Origin: Foliimonas ilicis
Lineage (GTDB): Bacteria; Pseudomonadota; Alphaproteobacteria; Rhizobiales; Rhizobiaceae
Length of the DNA stretch: 64,000 nucleotides
Reading direction: 5' to 3'
NCBI RefSeq assembly: GCF_039939195.1
Contig: NZ_JBDUUH010000012.1
Location: forward strand, 1-64,000
Shown here: positions 1-8,800 of the stretch, in pieces
Layout of the letters: each line of letters begins with the position of its first letter
How positions within the stretch are numbered: the first letter of the stretch is position 1
Notes under the pieces: model-generated
Seen by the model: the letters and a program-made list of their open reading frames with translations, nothing else
The model's database searches: none
What the model was told of the DNA's origin: nothing
Position numbers and translations under genes: made by a program

Positions 1-20
1 CGGCAGGGCAGAGGGGGGTG
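1..20. repeat. Right end of a family A palindromic repeat, cut by the window edge
   Basis: The first 20 bases match the right arm of the 161 bp palindromic repeat seen complete at 14487-14647. The likeness continues to about base 47 (a GCCTCGCGATT stretch and then CATCAAAACAGGCC), as it does beside the 14.6 kb copy. The rest of this copy lies outside the window. Confidence 0.8.
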
Positions 21-49
21 CCTCGCGATTGCATCAAAACAGGCCCCAC

Positions 50-2071
50 CTAACTCGCCTCCGGCAGCCAGATCGAGAACGTGGTGCCTTTTCCAGGTGC
101 GCTTTCCAGTGAAATCTTGCCGCCCTGACGCGTGACGAGTGTCTGGCTGATCGACAGGCCAAGCCCGGTACCTTCGCGCCGCTTGGTCGTGAAGAACGGA
201 TCGAACACCTTCGCAATGATCTCCTCGCTCATGCCGACACCGGTATCTGCAATCTCGATCACCAGACCGGCGCGGCCATCCAGATCCTGATCGAAGTCGC
301 GCAATGTCAGCGTGCCGCCATCCGGCATCGCGTGAATTGCATTGACGATCAGATTGACCAGCACCTGCTGCAATTCCGTGCGGTTCATCAGCACGAGGCG
401 CGTCGCGCGGTCGTCGCGCACCAGTTCGATTTGCGCCCGGTTCATCAGATGCTGAACGAGCGGCAGGCAGTCCGAAATCACCTCCGGCGCGCTGTGGCGT
501 TCGACATACCCGGCATATTCCTCCGGCTTCGCGAATTGCAGAAGCTTGGTGACGATCTGGCTGATGCGATGAATTTGCTCGTCGATCAGCCGGAATTCAG
601 TGCGCGCGACTTCCGTTTGTTCGCCAAGCAGGCTGCGCACGACTTCCAGATTTCCCTGCATGACGGCGATCGGATTGTTCATTTCATGCGCGACACCAGC
701 GGTGATTTCGCCGATTGCCGCCAGCTTTTCGGACATTATGAGCTGTTTTGTCGTCGCTTCGAGCTGATGGTTCGCCATTTGAAGTTCATGCGTTCGCTCC
801 TCGACCCGTCGATTGAGTTCCTCGTTCCATTCGCGAAGTTCCCGGTCGCGCTGCTGCAACCGGTCGAGCAGCCCATCGAGGTGAAGCGCGACCCGGCCAA
901 CCTCGTCATGCGCCCGCGTGACCCCGGTTCGGGCGCCGAGATCGCCGCTTTCGACCTTGGTGATGGTGCCAGCCATGTTTTCAAGCGGCTTGAAAATGCC
1001 GCGCGCCCAGCGCAGGAAAATCGGCACGCTGATCGCAGTCACGACGAGAAACGCGAACGCAATTGTCAGCCACGTCTCGTATTTCGCCGTTTTGAACGGT
1101 GCTTCCAGAAAGCCGACATAGAGCATGCCAACGCGCTTGCCGAAACTGTCGGTAATTGGTTCGTAAGCGGAGACATACCAATCGTTGACGACGAAAGCGC
1201 GGTCGAGCCACACCTTACCCTCATCCAGAACCGCAGCGCGGACAGCGCCTGAAACCCGCGTGCCAAGCGCACGGCGTCCCTCGAACAAGCGCACATTCGT
1301 ACTTATGCGAACATCGTCGAGGAACAGCGTCGCGGTGCCTTGGCTGCCTTCGGGAAGGCTCGCCTCGCGATAGACGAGATCGTTGATCGTATCGATGAAA
1401 ACCAGATTCTGGTTGAGCAATATGCCGCCGACCAGCGCCGCCTTGCTACCATCGGCCAGTGTAACCGGACTTGCCGAATGCACGACCATGCCCCGCGTTT
1501 CAGTGTCCTGCGCGGTCGGCACGGCATTGGGCGTCGGCACGAGTTCAAGCCGTGCACGCTCTGCAAGCACAGGCGCAATTGCTTGCAGTTCGTCATTGGA
1601 AAAAAGATCCATCGCTGTCGATGATGTACCCGCCAATGCGCTGCCAATGACCGGCCAGTCGGTGCGGGTCTGGCCAGCGCGAAATGGCGCGGAGGCAGAA
1701 ATCCTGCCCTGACGATCGACCATAAACAGGAAATCGAGGCCCAGATTCTGGCGGCTGCGCTCCAGATAATTGGCGAGCGCGGCAGGCGTACCCGCGCCCA
1801 AAGTATCGCGGAATTCCGAAGAAGCGCCAAGTGCAAACACATGCTCGCCGGATGCTTCGAGAAGCCGTGAAAGATACTGGTGTGCGATGGTCAGATCGCC
1901 GTTTACCTTCGAGATCAGAAGGGAATCGAACTTCGCGCTCCAGCGATACATGGTAACGCCGAGAAGCAGCGGCAGGATGACCAGCGTCGGCAACAGCGCG
2001 ATGGCCAGAAGCCGCACACGAACGGACCAGCCGCGTTTCAAAACAGGCTGGTTCGCGCCCGCTTCAGACAT
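50..2071 (-). CDS. Membrane sensor histidine kinase with periplasmic cache-type sensor
   Basis: Protein of 673 residues that should autophosphorylate on a histidine and pass the phosphate to the regulator encoded just upstream. Transmembrane segments at about 20-43 and 333-354 enclose a periplasmic sensor of about 290 residues that looks like a cache domain. A HAMP linker (about 355-405) and a coiled coil (about 405-450) follow. The H-box is AHEMNNP with His462, and the ATPase has N (NAIHAM), G1 (DTGVGM), F (FDPFFTTK) and G2 (GTGLGLS) boxes, so it should be active. Its start overlaps the end of the regulator gene by 8 bases, indicating translational coupling. The build resembles DctB-type kinases; the signal it senses is unknown. 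Confidence 0.9.
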   Translation of the reverse strand: MSEAGANQPVLKRGWSVRVRLLAIALLPTLVILPLLLGVTMYRWSAKFDSLLISKVNGDLTIAHQYLSRLLEASGEHVFALGASSEFRDTLGAGTPAALANYLERSRQNLGLDFLFMVDRQGRISASAPFRAGQTRTDWPVIGSALAGTSSTAMDLFSNDELQAIAPVLAERARLELVPTPNAVPTAQDTETRGMVVHSASPVTLADGSKAALVGGILLNQNLVFIDTINDLVYREASLPEGSQGTATLFLDDVRISTNVRLFEGRRALGTRVSGAVRAAVLDEGKVWLDRAFVVNDWYVSAYEPITDSFGKRVGMLYVGFLEAPFKTAKYETWLTIAFAFLVVTAISVPIFLRWARGIFKPLENMAGTITKVESGDLGARTGVTRAHDEVGRVALHLDGLLDRLQQRDRELREWNEELNRRVEERTHELQMANHQLEATTKQLIMSEKLAAIGEITAGVAHEMNNPIAVMQGNLEVVRSLLGEQTEVARTEFRLIDEQIHRISQIVTKLLQFAKPEEYAGYVERHSAPEVISDCLPLVQHLMNRAQIELVRDDRATRLVLMNRTELQQVLVNLIVNAIHAMPDGGTLTLRDFDQDLDGRAGLVIEIADTGVGMSEEIIAKVFDPFFTTKRREGTGLGLSISQTLVTRQGGKISLESAPGKGTTFSIWLPEAS

Positions 2072-3455
2072 TCCACAACGCGCATTTGCGGTCGATTGTC
2101 TTGCGCGAGACGCCCAGCCTGCGCGCCGCCTCGTCGCGGTTTCCCCCGGTTTGCTCCAGCGTACCCAGAATATGCCGGCGCTCGACCTCGTCGAGGCTTA
2201 ATGCGGAAGTTGCAGACTCGACGCCCCGCTGATTCCCGAAATCGACCGGAAAACGCCCAAGAATAAGCGAGCGCTCGATGAGATTGCGCAATTCGCGCAC
2301 GTTTCCAGGCCAATCGTAGCGTGAAAGTGCGGCGCGCGCCTGCGCATCGATCAGCACCGGCGGCATGCCCAATTGCTGCGATAGCTTGCGCATGAACAGC
2401 GTGGCCAGATCCTGCACGTCATTGTCGCGCTCACGCAGCGGCGGCAGATGAAGCTGCATGACATTGATACGATAGAACAAATCGGCGCGGAAATGCCCCT
2501 CCTCGACCTGCTTTTCGAGGTCGGCATTCGTCGCGAAAATCAGGCGCAGATCGACCGGAACCTCGCGTTCCGAACCGACCGGCCGCACACGCCGATCCTC
2601 GATCACCCGCAGCAATTTGCTTTGTGTGGCAGGCGGCAACTCGCCGATTTCATCAAGGAACAGCGTGCCGCCCTGTGCATGCATGAACAGGCCTTCGCGC
2701 GCCGCGCCAGCACCTGTGAAGGCGCCTTTCAGATGGCCGAAAAGCTCGCTTTCGATCATATCGGGCGGGATGGCGGCGCAATTGATCGGCACGAAGGGCT
2801 TGTCCGCACGATCCGAAAGCGAATGCAGCGAACGCGCCGCGACTTCCTTGCCGGTGCCGGATTGGCCGGTGATCAGAACGGAAGTCGGCAAAGGTGCGAC
2901 CCGCGCAATCGTATCGCGCACCTGCCGGATGGCGGCGGATTCGCCGATCAGCTTGTCACGCAGCAATATGTGGTCGGACGTCGAGCGCAGCTCATAGCGC
3001 AGCACGTAATTTTCGCGCTGCAGTCTGATCCGGTCGAGACAGCGCGCGACCGCGTTGAGTATCTGGTTGGAACGGAACGGTTTCAGCACGAAATCCACCG
3101 CACCGGCGCGCAAGGCGCGGATCGCGGTTTCGAGATCGGCATAGGCGGTCATCAGGATCGCGTCCGCGAAGAAGCCGATAGCGCGCTGCTCGGTCAGCCA
3201 GTCGACGCCACTTTTGCCGGGCATGATGTTGTCGAGGATCACGACATCGAAATGATGCGCGTCGAGCTTGCGCGTCGCCTCTTCCGTGTCGGCAGCCTCT
3301 TCGAGCCGCTTGCAGCGCGGACCGAGCGTCTTGACCAGAAAGTTGCGCATGCCGGGTTCGTCATCGACAACGAGGATCGACGCCTGCGCCAGCCACGGCC
3401 CGAATTCCGGATCGCGCGGCACGTCGGCGGCTTTTCGCATCGCGTCGGCGGTCAT
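2064..3455 (-). CDS. Sigma-54-dependent response regulator, NtrC family
   Basis: Protein of 463 residues from the ATG at 3455; a longer reading frame begins further upstream but lacks the family's N-terminus. The receiver domain has the phosphoacceptor Asp75 and the conserved Lys125 (LKPF). The AAA+ domain has Walker A GQSGTGKE near 197-204, the sigma-54 contact motif GAFTGA near 244-249 and Walker B GGTLFLDEIGEL near 262. A Fis-type helix-turn-helix ends the protein. It should activate sigma-54 promoters when phosphorylated by the kinase encoded next to it. No sigma-54 promoter was recognised nearby and the target genes are not evident. Confidence 0.92.
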   Translation of the reverse strand: MTADAMRKAADVPRDPEFGPWLAQASILVVDDEPGMRNFLVKTLGPRCKRLEEAADTEEATRKLDAHHFDVVILDNIMPGKSGVDWLTEQRAIGFFADAILMTAYADLETAIRALRAGAVDFVLKPFRSNQILNAVARCLDRIRLQRENYVLRYELRSTSDHILLRDKLIGESAAIRQVRDTIARVAPLPTSVLITGQSGTGKEVAARSLHSLSDRADKPFVPINCAAIPPDMIESELFGHLKGAFTGAGAAREGLFMHAQGGTLFLDEIGELPPATQSKLLRVIEDRRVRPVGSEREVPVDLRLIFATNADLEKQVEEGHFRADLFYRINVMQLHLPPLRERDNDVQDLATLFMRKLSQQLGMPPVLIDAQARAALSRYDWPGNVRELRNLIERSLILGRFPVDFGNQRGVESATSALSLDEVERRHILGTLEQTGGNRDEAARRLGVSRKTIDRKCALWNV

Positions 3456-3670
3456 GCAGACTCTACCCCATTGGAAATATTTGCAATTCCGTTCAATCAA
3501 TACCGGACAATCCCGGATTCCCAAACAAGGTAGACGCGCATTCTGGACAAAATGTCCGACCGGCATAAGCGCATGGCAACACGTTATGTTTCATCACATG
3601 CATCGGGATGTTGCGCATCGCTGCGCTTAACGCACCTCACGCAAGAATTTCTATCGCTCTGCGCTTCCCT

Positions 3671-3694
3671 TGTTATATTCAAGCGGATATATCG
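3671..3694. promoter_or_regulatory. Candidate Mo-box (ModE-type operator) before modABC
   Basis: The dyad TGTTATAT - 8 bases - ATATATCG ends 48 bases before the modA start. It fits the half-site pattern CGnTATAT / ATATAnCG known for ModE-type molybdate repressors, with one mismatch in the left arm. A repressor bound here would shut off the importer when molybdate is plentiful. No modE gene lies in this window. Confidence 0.5.
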
Positions 3695-3742
3695 CTATTG
3701 AAGGGTTTCGGCACGATTGCCGTTTGCAGAGGGAGTGACATC

Positions 3743-4543
3743 ATGATTTCACGCAGAATTTTCGGATTGCGCATCGCCACAACCGCCGCCGGTCTGGCCG
3801 CCATGCTTATGGCTGGCGTCGCGACATCGCAGGCTCAGGAAAACGTCACGGTCTTCGCCGCAGCGAGCCTCAAAAACGCCTTGGACAACATCAACACCGC
3901 CTGGCAGGCCGATGCAGGCAAGCAGGCAACCGTTTCCTATGCGTCGAGCTCCGCGCTTGCCAAGCAGATCGAGGAAGGCGCCCCGGCAGACGTGTTCATC
4001 TCCGCCGATCTCGACTGGATGAAGTATCTGGCGGATAAGAACCTGATCAAAGCGGACACCGAATTGAAGCTGCTCGGAAACCGCATCGTGCTGGTCGCAC
4101 CTGCGGATTCGAAAGACGAAATCACCATCGCACCGAACTTCGACCTCGCAGGGCTACTGGGCGACGGCAGGCTCGCAATGGGCGATGTGAAGGCGGTGCC
4201 GGCAGGCAAATACGGCAAGGCTTCGCTTGAAAAGCTCGGCGTATGGTCCTCCGTCGAAGGCAAGGTCGCACAGGCTGAAAATGTGCGTGCCGCCCTCAAG
4301 CTGGTTTCAACCGGCGAAGCGCCGCTCGGCATCGTCTACGAGACCGACGCGGTAGCAGAACCGGAAGTGAAAGTGGTCGGAATATTCCCCGAAGACTCGC
4401 ACGATCCGATCATCTACCCTGTCGGCGTGACGGCGGATTCGAAGAACGAGGGTGCTGCGGATTTCGTGACCTACCTTCAGTCGGCCAAGGCCAAGGAACT
4501 CTTCGAAGCGCAGGGCTTCACCGTGCTCGCGCCAACCAAATAA
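3743..4543 (+). CDS. modA: Molybdate ABC transporter, periplasmic binding protein
   Basis: Protein of 266 residues from the ATG at 3743, which has GGGAGTG seven bases upstream; an open frame to 3608 lacks such support. An N-terminal signal peptide (about 1-30, ending SQAQ) sends it to the periplasm. The mature protein begins with the ModA hallmark VTVFAAASLKNAL and contains SSALAKQIEEGAPADVFISAD, typical of the molybdate/tungstate binders. It captures molybdate and delivers it to ModB. It is first in a three-gene operon, 14 bases before modB. Confidence 0.95.
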   Translation: MISRRIFGLRIATTAAGLAAMLMAGVATSQAQENVTVFAAASLKNALDNINTAWQADAGKQATVSYASSSALAKQIEEGAPADVFISADLDWMKYLADKNLIKADTELKLLGNRIVLVAPADSKDEITIAPNFDLAGLLGDGRLAMGDVKAVPAGKYGKASLEKLGVWSSVEGKVAQAENVRAALKLVSTGEAPLGIVYETDAVAEPEVKVVGIFPEDSHDPIIYPVGVTADSKNEGAADFVTYLQSAKAKELFEAQGFTVLAPTK

Positions 4544-4557
4544 GGTCGGTCTGAAGC

Positions 4558-5259
4558 ATGCAGTGGTTGGACCTTAGTCCGGACGAGTGGACTGCGGTCC
4601 AACTCTCCATAAAAGTCTCCATCTGGGCGATGATCGCGAGCCTCCCGCCGGGCATCGCGATCGCGCTTCTTCTGGCGCGCGGGCGTTTTTGGGGGAAGTC
4701 GATCCTCAATGGCATCGTGCATCTTCCGCTCATCCTGCCGCCGGTGGTCACAGGCTATCTGCTGCTTTTGAGCTTCGGGCGGCGCGGGCCGATCGGCGCA
4801 TTTCTGGCGGAAAATTTCGGCATCGTCTTTTCGTTTCGCTGGACGGGCGCTGCCCTTGCCTGCGGCATCATGGGCTTTCCGCTCATGGTGCGCGCAATCC
4901 GGCTTTCCATCGAGGCGGTCGATCGAAAACTGGAAGCGGCAGCCGGAACGCTGGGTGCAAATCCGGTCTGGGTTTTCGCGACGATCACCCTGCCCCTCAT
5001 CCTGCCCGGCATCATCGCAGGCATGATCCTGTCCTTTGCAAAGGCGATGGGCGAGTTCGGCGCAACCATCACATTCGTTTCCAACATTCCCGGCGAGACG
5101 CAGACCTTGCCGTCCGCCATCTACACTTTCACGCAAGTACCCGGCGGCGATGCAGGCGCAATGCGCCTTACCCTCGTTTCCATCGCCATCGCCATGGCAG
5201 CACTCGTCGCCTCGGAAGTGCTGGCGCGTCGCGTCGGCAAGCGGATGGACGTCGAATGA
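4558..5259 (+). CDS. modB: Molybdate ABC transporter, permease
   Basis: Integral inner-membrane protein of 233 residues with several hydrophobic segments, close to the usual ModB size. The cytoplasmic EAA loop that contacts the ATPase is visible as LEAAAGTLGANPVWVF, followed by the typical TLPLILPGIIAG. It forms the molybdate channel as a homodimer. Its TGA stop overlaps the modC ATG in the sequence ATGA, so the two are translationally coupled. Confidence 0.96.
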   Translation: MQWLDLSPDEWTAVQLSIKVSIWAMIASLPPGIAIALLLARGRFWGKSILNGIVHLPLILPPVVTGYLLLLSFGRRGPIGAFLAENFGIVFSFRWTGAALACGIMGFPLMVRAIRLSIEAVDRKLEAAAGTLGANPVWVFATITLPLILPGIIAGMILSFAKAMGEFGATITFVSNIPGETQTLPSAIYTFTQVPGGDAGAMRLTLVSIAIAMAALVASEVLARRVGKRMDVE

Positions 5260-6356
5260 CCCTCGAAGTCGCAATCGATCACCTTCAGGGGAAATTCGCG
5301 CTGAACGCCGCCTTTCAAAGCAGCGGTCGGCTGACTGCCTTGTTCGGGCCTTCCGGCTCGGGAAAAACGACGCTCATCAATCTGATCGGCGGGTTGATGC
5401 GACCTGAAAAGGGCCGTATCGCCATTGATGGCCGCGTTCTGGTGGACACCAAGGCGAATGTGTTTCTACCCAAGCACAAGCGCCGCATCGGCTATGTCTT
5501 TCAGGATGCGCGGCTTTTCCCGCATATGACGGTTAGCCAGAATCTGCGCTACGGTCGCTGGTTCACTCCAACGGGCGAGCGCTACGCCTCTTTCGAACAG
5601 GTCATCGAACTGCTCGGCATCGGCCATCTTCTGGAGCGGCGTCCGAGCCATCTTTCGGGCGGCGAAAAGCAGCGTGTGGCAATCGGGCGGGCGCTGGTGG
5701 CAAGCCCCAAGCTCATCCTGATGGACGAACCGCTGGCCGCGCTCGACGATGCGCGCAAGGCCGAAATCATGCCCTATATCGAAAGGCTGCGCGACGAGAC
5801 GCGCATTCCTGTCGTCTATGTCAGCCACTCGATGGCCGAAGTGTCTCGCCTCGCGACCGACATCGTTGTGCTGTCGGAAGGAAAATGTGTCGCCTCCGGT
5901 CCCGCTTCCGACATCGTTCAACGATTGGATTTGCTGCCGGAGGAGGAACGCGGCGAAGGCGGCTCCATTCTCGATATGAATGTCGCGGAGCGCGACGAGC
6001 ATTTCGGCATGACCGTGCTGCGCTCGGCGGCAGGTGAAATCCGCGTTCCCGGCAGTGCGACGGCACTCGGTCGCACCGTCAGGGTGCGCGTCAGAGCGCG
6101 TGACGTGATGATCGCGACCGAGCGTCCGCATGGCCTCAGCGCCCTCAATATACTTTCAGGCACGATCAGCACTATCGGTTCGGGCGAAGGCGCACTGGCC
6201 GATGTCGGCATCGATTGCAACGGCCAGAAAATCGTCGCCCGCATCACGCGCCAATCGGTTCACGCGCTGGATCTTGCCGTCGGAAAACCGGTTTTCGCGG
6301 TTGTGAAAACCGTCAGCTTCGATGGAGCATCCGCAGCACTCGGCATGCAATATTGA
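5256..6356 (+). CDS. modC: Molybdate ABC transporter, ATP-binding protein
   Basis: Protein of 366 residues. Walker A is GPSGSGKTT (31-39), the ABC signature LSGGEKQR (133-140) and Walker B LILMDEP (153-159). The C-terminal 70 or so residues fit the Mop/TOBE domain that binds oxyanion. It powers molybdate uptake through ModB. The start overlaps the modB stop by four bases; a longer frame reaching back to 4587 runs out of frame through modB and is not the gene. Confidence 0.96.
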   Translation: MTLEVAIDHLQGKFALNAAFQSSGRLTALFGPSGSGKTTLINLIGGLMRPEKGRIAIDGRVLVDTKANVFLPKHKRRIGYVFQDARLFPHMTVSQNLRYGRWFTPTGERYASFEQVIELLGIGHLLERRPSHLSGGEKQRVAIGRALVASPKLILMDEPLAALDDARKAEIMPYIERLRDETRIPVVYVSHSMAEVSRLATDIVVLSEGKCVASGPASDIVQRLDLLPEEERGEGGSILDMNVAERDEHFGMTVLRSAAGEIRVPGSATALGRTVRVRVRARDVMIATERPHGLSALNILSGTISTIGSGEGALADVGIDCNGQKIVARITRQSVHALDLAVGKPVFAVVKTVSFDGASAALGMQY

Positions 6357-6419
6357 ACGAATGCCGGAACGAAGCTGCGAACTCCCCGTTCTTCGCTTGA
6401 TAATAACGCGGAGAAAAAA

Positions 6420-6656
6420 ATGCCCTCGGCAAACGAACAAAAAGTAATCGAAATCCTGAACGACGGCTCGCTGTCCGACGACGCCAAGGTGATGCAGCTT
6501 CGCGAACTGGAAGTAGAAGTGCGCGGCCTGCAGCGCGCGGCATCCGAAAGCCCTATGAATGCCGATGACGGCCTTGAGGCGGATCTGCGCGAGGTACGGC
6601 TGGCTCTCGAAAAGCTCGGTGCCGAAGACAGCCCGAAGGGTGCCGCAACGCTTTGA
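6420..6656 (+). CDS. Small acidic protein of unknown function
   Basis: A 78-residue protein I do not recognise. It is soluble, rich in Glu, Asp, Leu and Ala, and almost wholly helix-forming, with a likely coiled coil over residues 20-70; there is no signal peptide or membrane segment. The start lies 63 bases after modC, so it could be read from the modABC transcript, but nothing in it suggests molybdate handling. A strong terminator follows directly at 6666. Confidence 0.65.
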   Translation: MPSANEQKVIEILNDGSLSDDAKVMQLRELEVEVRGLQRAASESPMNADDGLEADLREVRLALEKLGAEDSPKGAATL

Positions 6657-6665
6657 GCCTCCAAA

Positions 6666-6692
6666 GGCGAGGCGCGCCCTCGCCTATTTTTT
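6666..6692. terminator. Intrinsic terminator between convergent genes
   Basis: Stem GGCGAGG/CCTCGCC with a five-base loop is followed by TATTTTTT on the plus strand. It ends the transcript of the modABC side and overlaps the last codons of the convergent DUF3833 gene. Confidence 0.8.
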
Positions 6693-7196
6693 CGAGCGGG
6701 TGAACTCGACTTTCGTCTTCGCAACCGGGAAACCGAATTTCGTGACCCAGGCGTTGTTGAGCACCGTGCCATCATCCTTGAGAACCATCGTGTCGTGAAA
6801 ACGCACGAGGTTCTTTTTCTCTTCCGGGCTCAGATAAACGAGGTAGGTGAATTTCGCGGTGTCGCCTTTGACAGTCACCAGCGTCTCGCCGACCACGTCC
6901 TCGCGCGTCCCGCTATAGGTGTTTTCGGTCAGCTTCGTGAAGCGCCAGGTCTTCGTGTCGCGCTTGCCATCGGCATAGATGAAATCTTCCCGTAGCGTCA
7001 GGACCTTGCCGTTCCACTTACCGGTCAGATCCACGTCGAAGCTATTGTTGGCACCATTGATCGCGCTGAAGCTGCCAACCGCGCGTGACTTTCCCGCGAA
7101 ATACTTTTCAAGCACGAAATCGCGCGCCATTGCCGGAGCCGCGACAATCAAGGCTGTAAGGGCGAGCCCTGCTGCTACTGCTGGAGAAAAACGCAT
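6684..7196 (-). CDS. DUF3833 family exported protein
   Basis: Protein of 170 residues. The ATG at 7196 is chosen because GAGGT lies just before it and the first 24 residues (ending APAMA) form a signal peptide; an open frame back to 7370 is not supported. The mature part has the DUF3833 pattern: YFAGKSRAVGSF near the start, then DLTGKWNG, LREDFIYADG and RTWRFTK-like segments, built as beta strands. Family members are exported, lipocalin-like proteins of unknown role. It converges on the small acidic gene at 6420. Confidence 0.85.
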   Translation of the reverse strand: MRFSPAVAAGLALTALIVAAPAMARDFVLEKYFAGKSRAVGSFSAINGANNSFDVDLTGKWNGKVLTLREDFIYADGKRDTKTWRFTKLTENTYSGTREDVVGETLVTVKGDTAKFTYLVYLSPEEKKNLVRFHDTMVLKDDGTVLNNAWVTKFGFPVAKTKVEFTRSKK

Positions 7197-7369
7197 GGCG
7201 GGCACCTCGGTTAACATGGCTATTATACGCAGCTGGGACCGAGCCGGATCATGCCATTTCTTTCCAAAGCAGGTGGAGTCGACCGTTTGTGCACGACGGT
7301 AACAATCCGCTTCGAAACGACTGAACCTAAACGGCCATGCTTCGTTTTCGAAATAAAGGAGCACTACCA

Positions 7370-7627
7370 ATGAAACTGTATTTTATCCCGATAGCGTTGC
7401 CGCTTCTGACCGCCTGCGTTGTAACAGAGTCTACACCCACCACTGGCGATCGACCACAGGACGAGGTGCCCAAGCAGCACCGTTCACCCGGCGGGGACCG
7501 GATATACAGTTTTGAAAACGGATGTTTGGTGATCCTGGAGGCAAGGCGTGCAGTCGTGAAATCTGAAGCCCCGGCCTGTGAGCTTTATCAGCGCGACATC
7601 GCATTGCTTTACGCATCGGGTGATTAG
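7370..7627 (+). CDS. Small putative outer-membrane lipoprotein
   Basis: An 85-residue protein starting at the ATG at 7370 with AAAGGAG eight bases before it. The N-terminus is a lipoprotein signal with lipobox LLTAC (Cys about 16), so the mature protein should be lipid-anchored. The rest, with two further cysteines, matches no family I know. It stands alone, divergent from the DUF3833 gene. Confidence 0.7.
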   Translation: MKLYFIPIALPLLTACVVTESTPTTGDRPQDEVPKQHRSPGGDRIYSFENGCLVILEARRAVVKSEAPACELYQRDIALLYASGD

Positions 7628-7712
7628 ACACGTATAGTGGTGATAGCTGTGGACCACGGGCCGGAGTCCGAAAGAAATCGCAGCAGCGATTGATAAATGG
7701 CTGAAAAGCCAA

Positions 7713-7788
7713 TGGTGGGCCCGGAGGGACTCGAACCCCCAACCAAGCGGTTATGAGCCGCCGGCTCTAACCATTGAGCTACAGGCCC
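7713..7788 (-). tRNA. tRNA-Ile with CAT anticodon (lysidine-modified type)
   Basis: A complete cloverleaf is read on the minus strand: acceptor GGGCCTG/CGGGCCC with seven pairs, D-arm GCTC/GAGC, anticodon stem GGCGG/CCGCT with loop CTCATAA, T-arm GGGGG/CCCTC and an encoded 3' CCA. The anticodon is CAT. The GGCGnCTCATAA..CGCTTGGT pattern resembles the minor isoleucine tRNA whose C34 becomes lysidine, rather than methionine tRNA. Simple anticodon-based callers may label it tRNA-Met. Confidence 0.9.
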
Positions 7789-8019
7789 CACGCGGGCTGG
7801 ATAGTGGCTTTTTTCGGCGGACACAAGGGTCTCCGGCAAAAGGAATTTGCCGCTGCCCAAATCCGCACATAATCCACGAATATCGCTCGACACGGTGAGG
7901 TTGTTTAATGACCTCGCCGGGTTCTTTCGGATGAAAAGCGACGAATCGTTGCAACCCTTCCGCGAAAGCCGTTATTTTAGAGAGGCGACAGCCGCACGGG
8001 CTGCAAGACGGAGAATTTC

Positions 8020-8733
8020 ATGACCAAAGCCTATTTGCCGCTAGCGCTCGCCGCCGCGATGACACTTCCAACCGCTGCGGCCTTCGCAGACCAGAACCCG
8101 CCGCCGCGCATTATCGTAACCGGCGAAGGCGAAAAGTCGGTCGAGCCCGATCTGGCGCTGCTTTCGCTGAGCGTCATGCGCGAGGCCAAGACCGCCCGCG
8201 AGGCGCTGACCGCCAACAACGACGCGATGGCGGCCGTGATTTCTGCAATGAAGGCGTCGAACATCGAAGATCGCGACTTGCAGACGTCGAGCATCCAGAT
8301 CACGCCGCGCTACAACTACACCAACAAGCCCGATGGCACGCAGGATGCCGAACTCGTCGCCTATCAGGCAACGAACACGCTGTCGGTACGCGTGCGCGAC
8401 ATCGCCAAAACCGGTGAAATTCTGGACAAGTCGGTTTCGCTCGGCGTCAATCAGGGCGGCGGCGTATCCTTCGCCAATGACGACCCCTCGGCAGCGATGA
8501 CCGAGGCACGCAAGCTCGCCGTTCAGGATGCGATTGCAAAGGCCAAGACGTTGGCCGAGGCTGCAGGCGTTGAACTTGGCAAGGTTCTGGAAATTTCCGA
8601 CCAGGCATTCTCGTCGCCGCCCATGCCGATGATGCAGAAGGCGCGTGCTTTCGAGGCTGCGGATGCAGTGCCGATCCAGGCTGGCGAAAACTCTTACAAG
8701 GTGCAGGTCAACGTCACTTTCGAGCTGAAATAA
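8020..8733 (+). CDS. SIMPL (DUF541) periplasmic protein, BP26/Omp28-like
   Basis: Protein of 237 residues with a cleavable signal peptide (about 1-23, ending AFADQ). The mature part is one SIMPL/DUF541 domain: RIIVTGEGEKSVEPDLALL at its start, then SLGVNQGGGVSF, EARKLAVQDAIAKAKTLAEAAGVELGK and a final AGENSYKVQVNVTFELK. These segments closely follow the Brucella periplasmic immunogen BP26, though it looks like a paralogue rather than BP26 itself. SIMPL proteins form channel-like oligomers and their role is poorly known. A strong terminator follows. Confidence 0.9.
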   Translation: MTKAYLPLALAAAMTLPTAAAFADQNPPPRIIVTGEGEKSVEPDLALLSLSVMREAKTAREALTANNDAMAAVISAMKASNIEDRDLQTSSIQITPRYNYTNKPDGTQDAELVAYQATNTLSVRVRDIAKTGEILDKSVSLGVNQGGGVSFANDDPSAAMTEARKLAVQDAIAKAKTLAEAAGVELGKVLEISDQAFSSPPMPMMQKARAFEAADAVPIQAGENSYKVQVNVTFELK

Positions 8734-8751
8734 GATACCAGCTCAAGCATG

Positions 8752-8790
8752 AAAAAAGCCCCGGAAGTCACCTTCCGGGGCTTTTTCTTT
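8752..8790. terminator. Bidirectional intrinsic terminator
   Basis: A 15-pair hairpin, AAAAAGCCCCGGAAG and its complement around a TCAC loop, with T runs on both strands. It lies between the convergent SIMPL gene and the exported protein gene at 8801. Confidence 0.93.
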
Positions 8791-8800
8791 TCAGTTGGAA

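Noticed and set aside
332..1252. Open frame on the plus strand within the histidine kinase gene
   Set aside because: It is a shadow of the kinase, which has complete catalytic motifs on the minus strand.
4587..5255. N-terminal extension of modC through modB
   Set aside because: It is out of frame with modB and looks like frame-shifted coding sequence (His/Arg-rich). The ATG at 5256 gives the normal ModC start.
7713..7788. Reading the tRNA as elongator tRNA-Met
   Set aside because: The anticodon stem and loop (GGCGG CTCATAA CCGCT) match the minor isoleucine tRNA rather than tRNA-Met, whose loop and stem differ.
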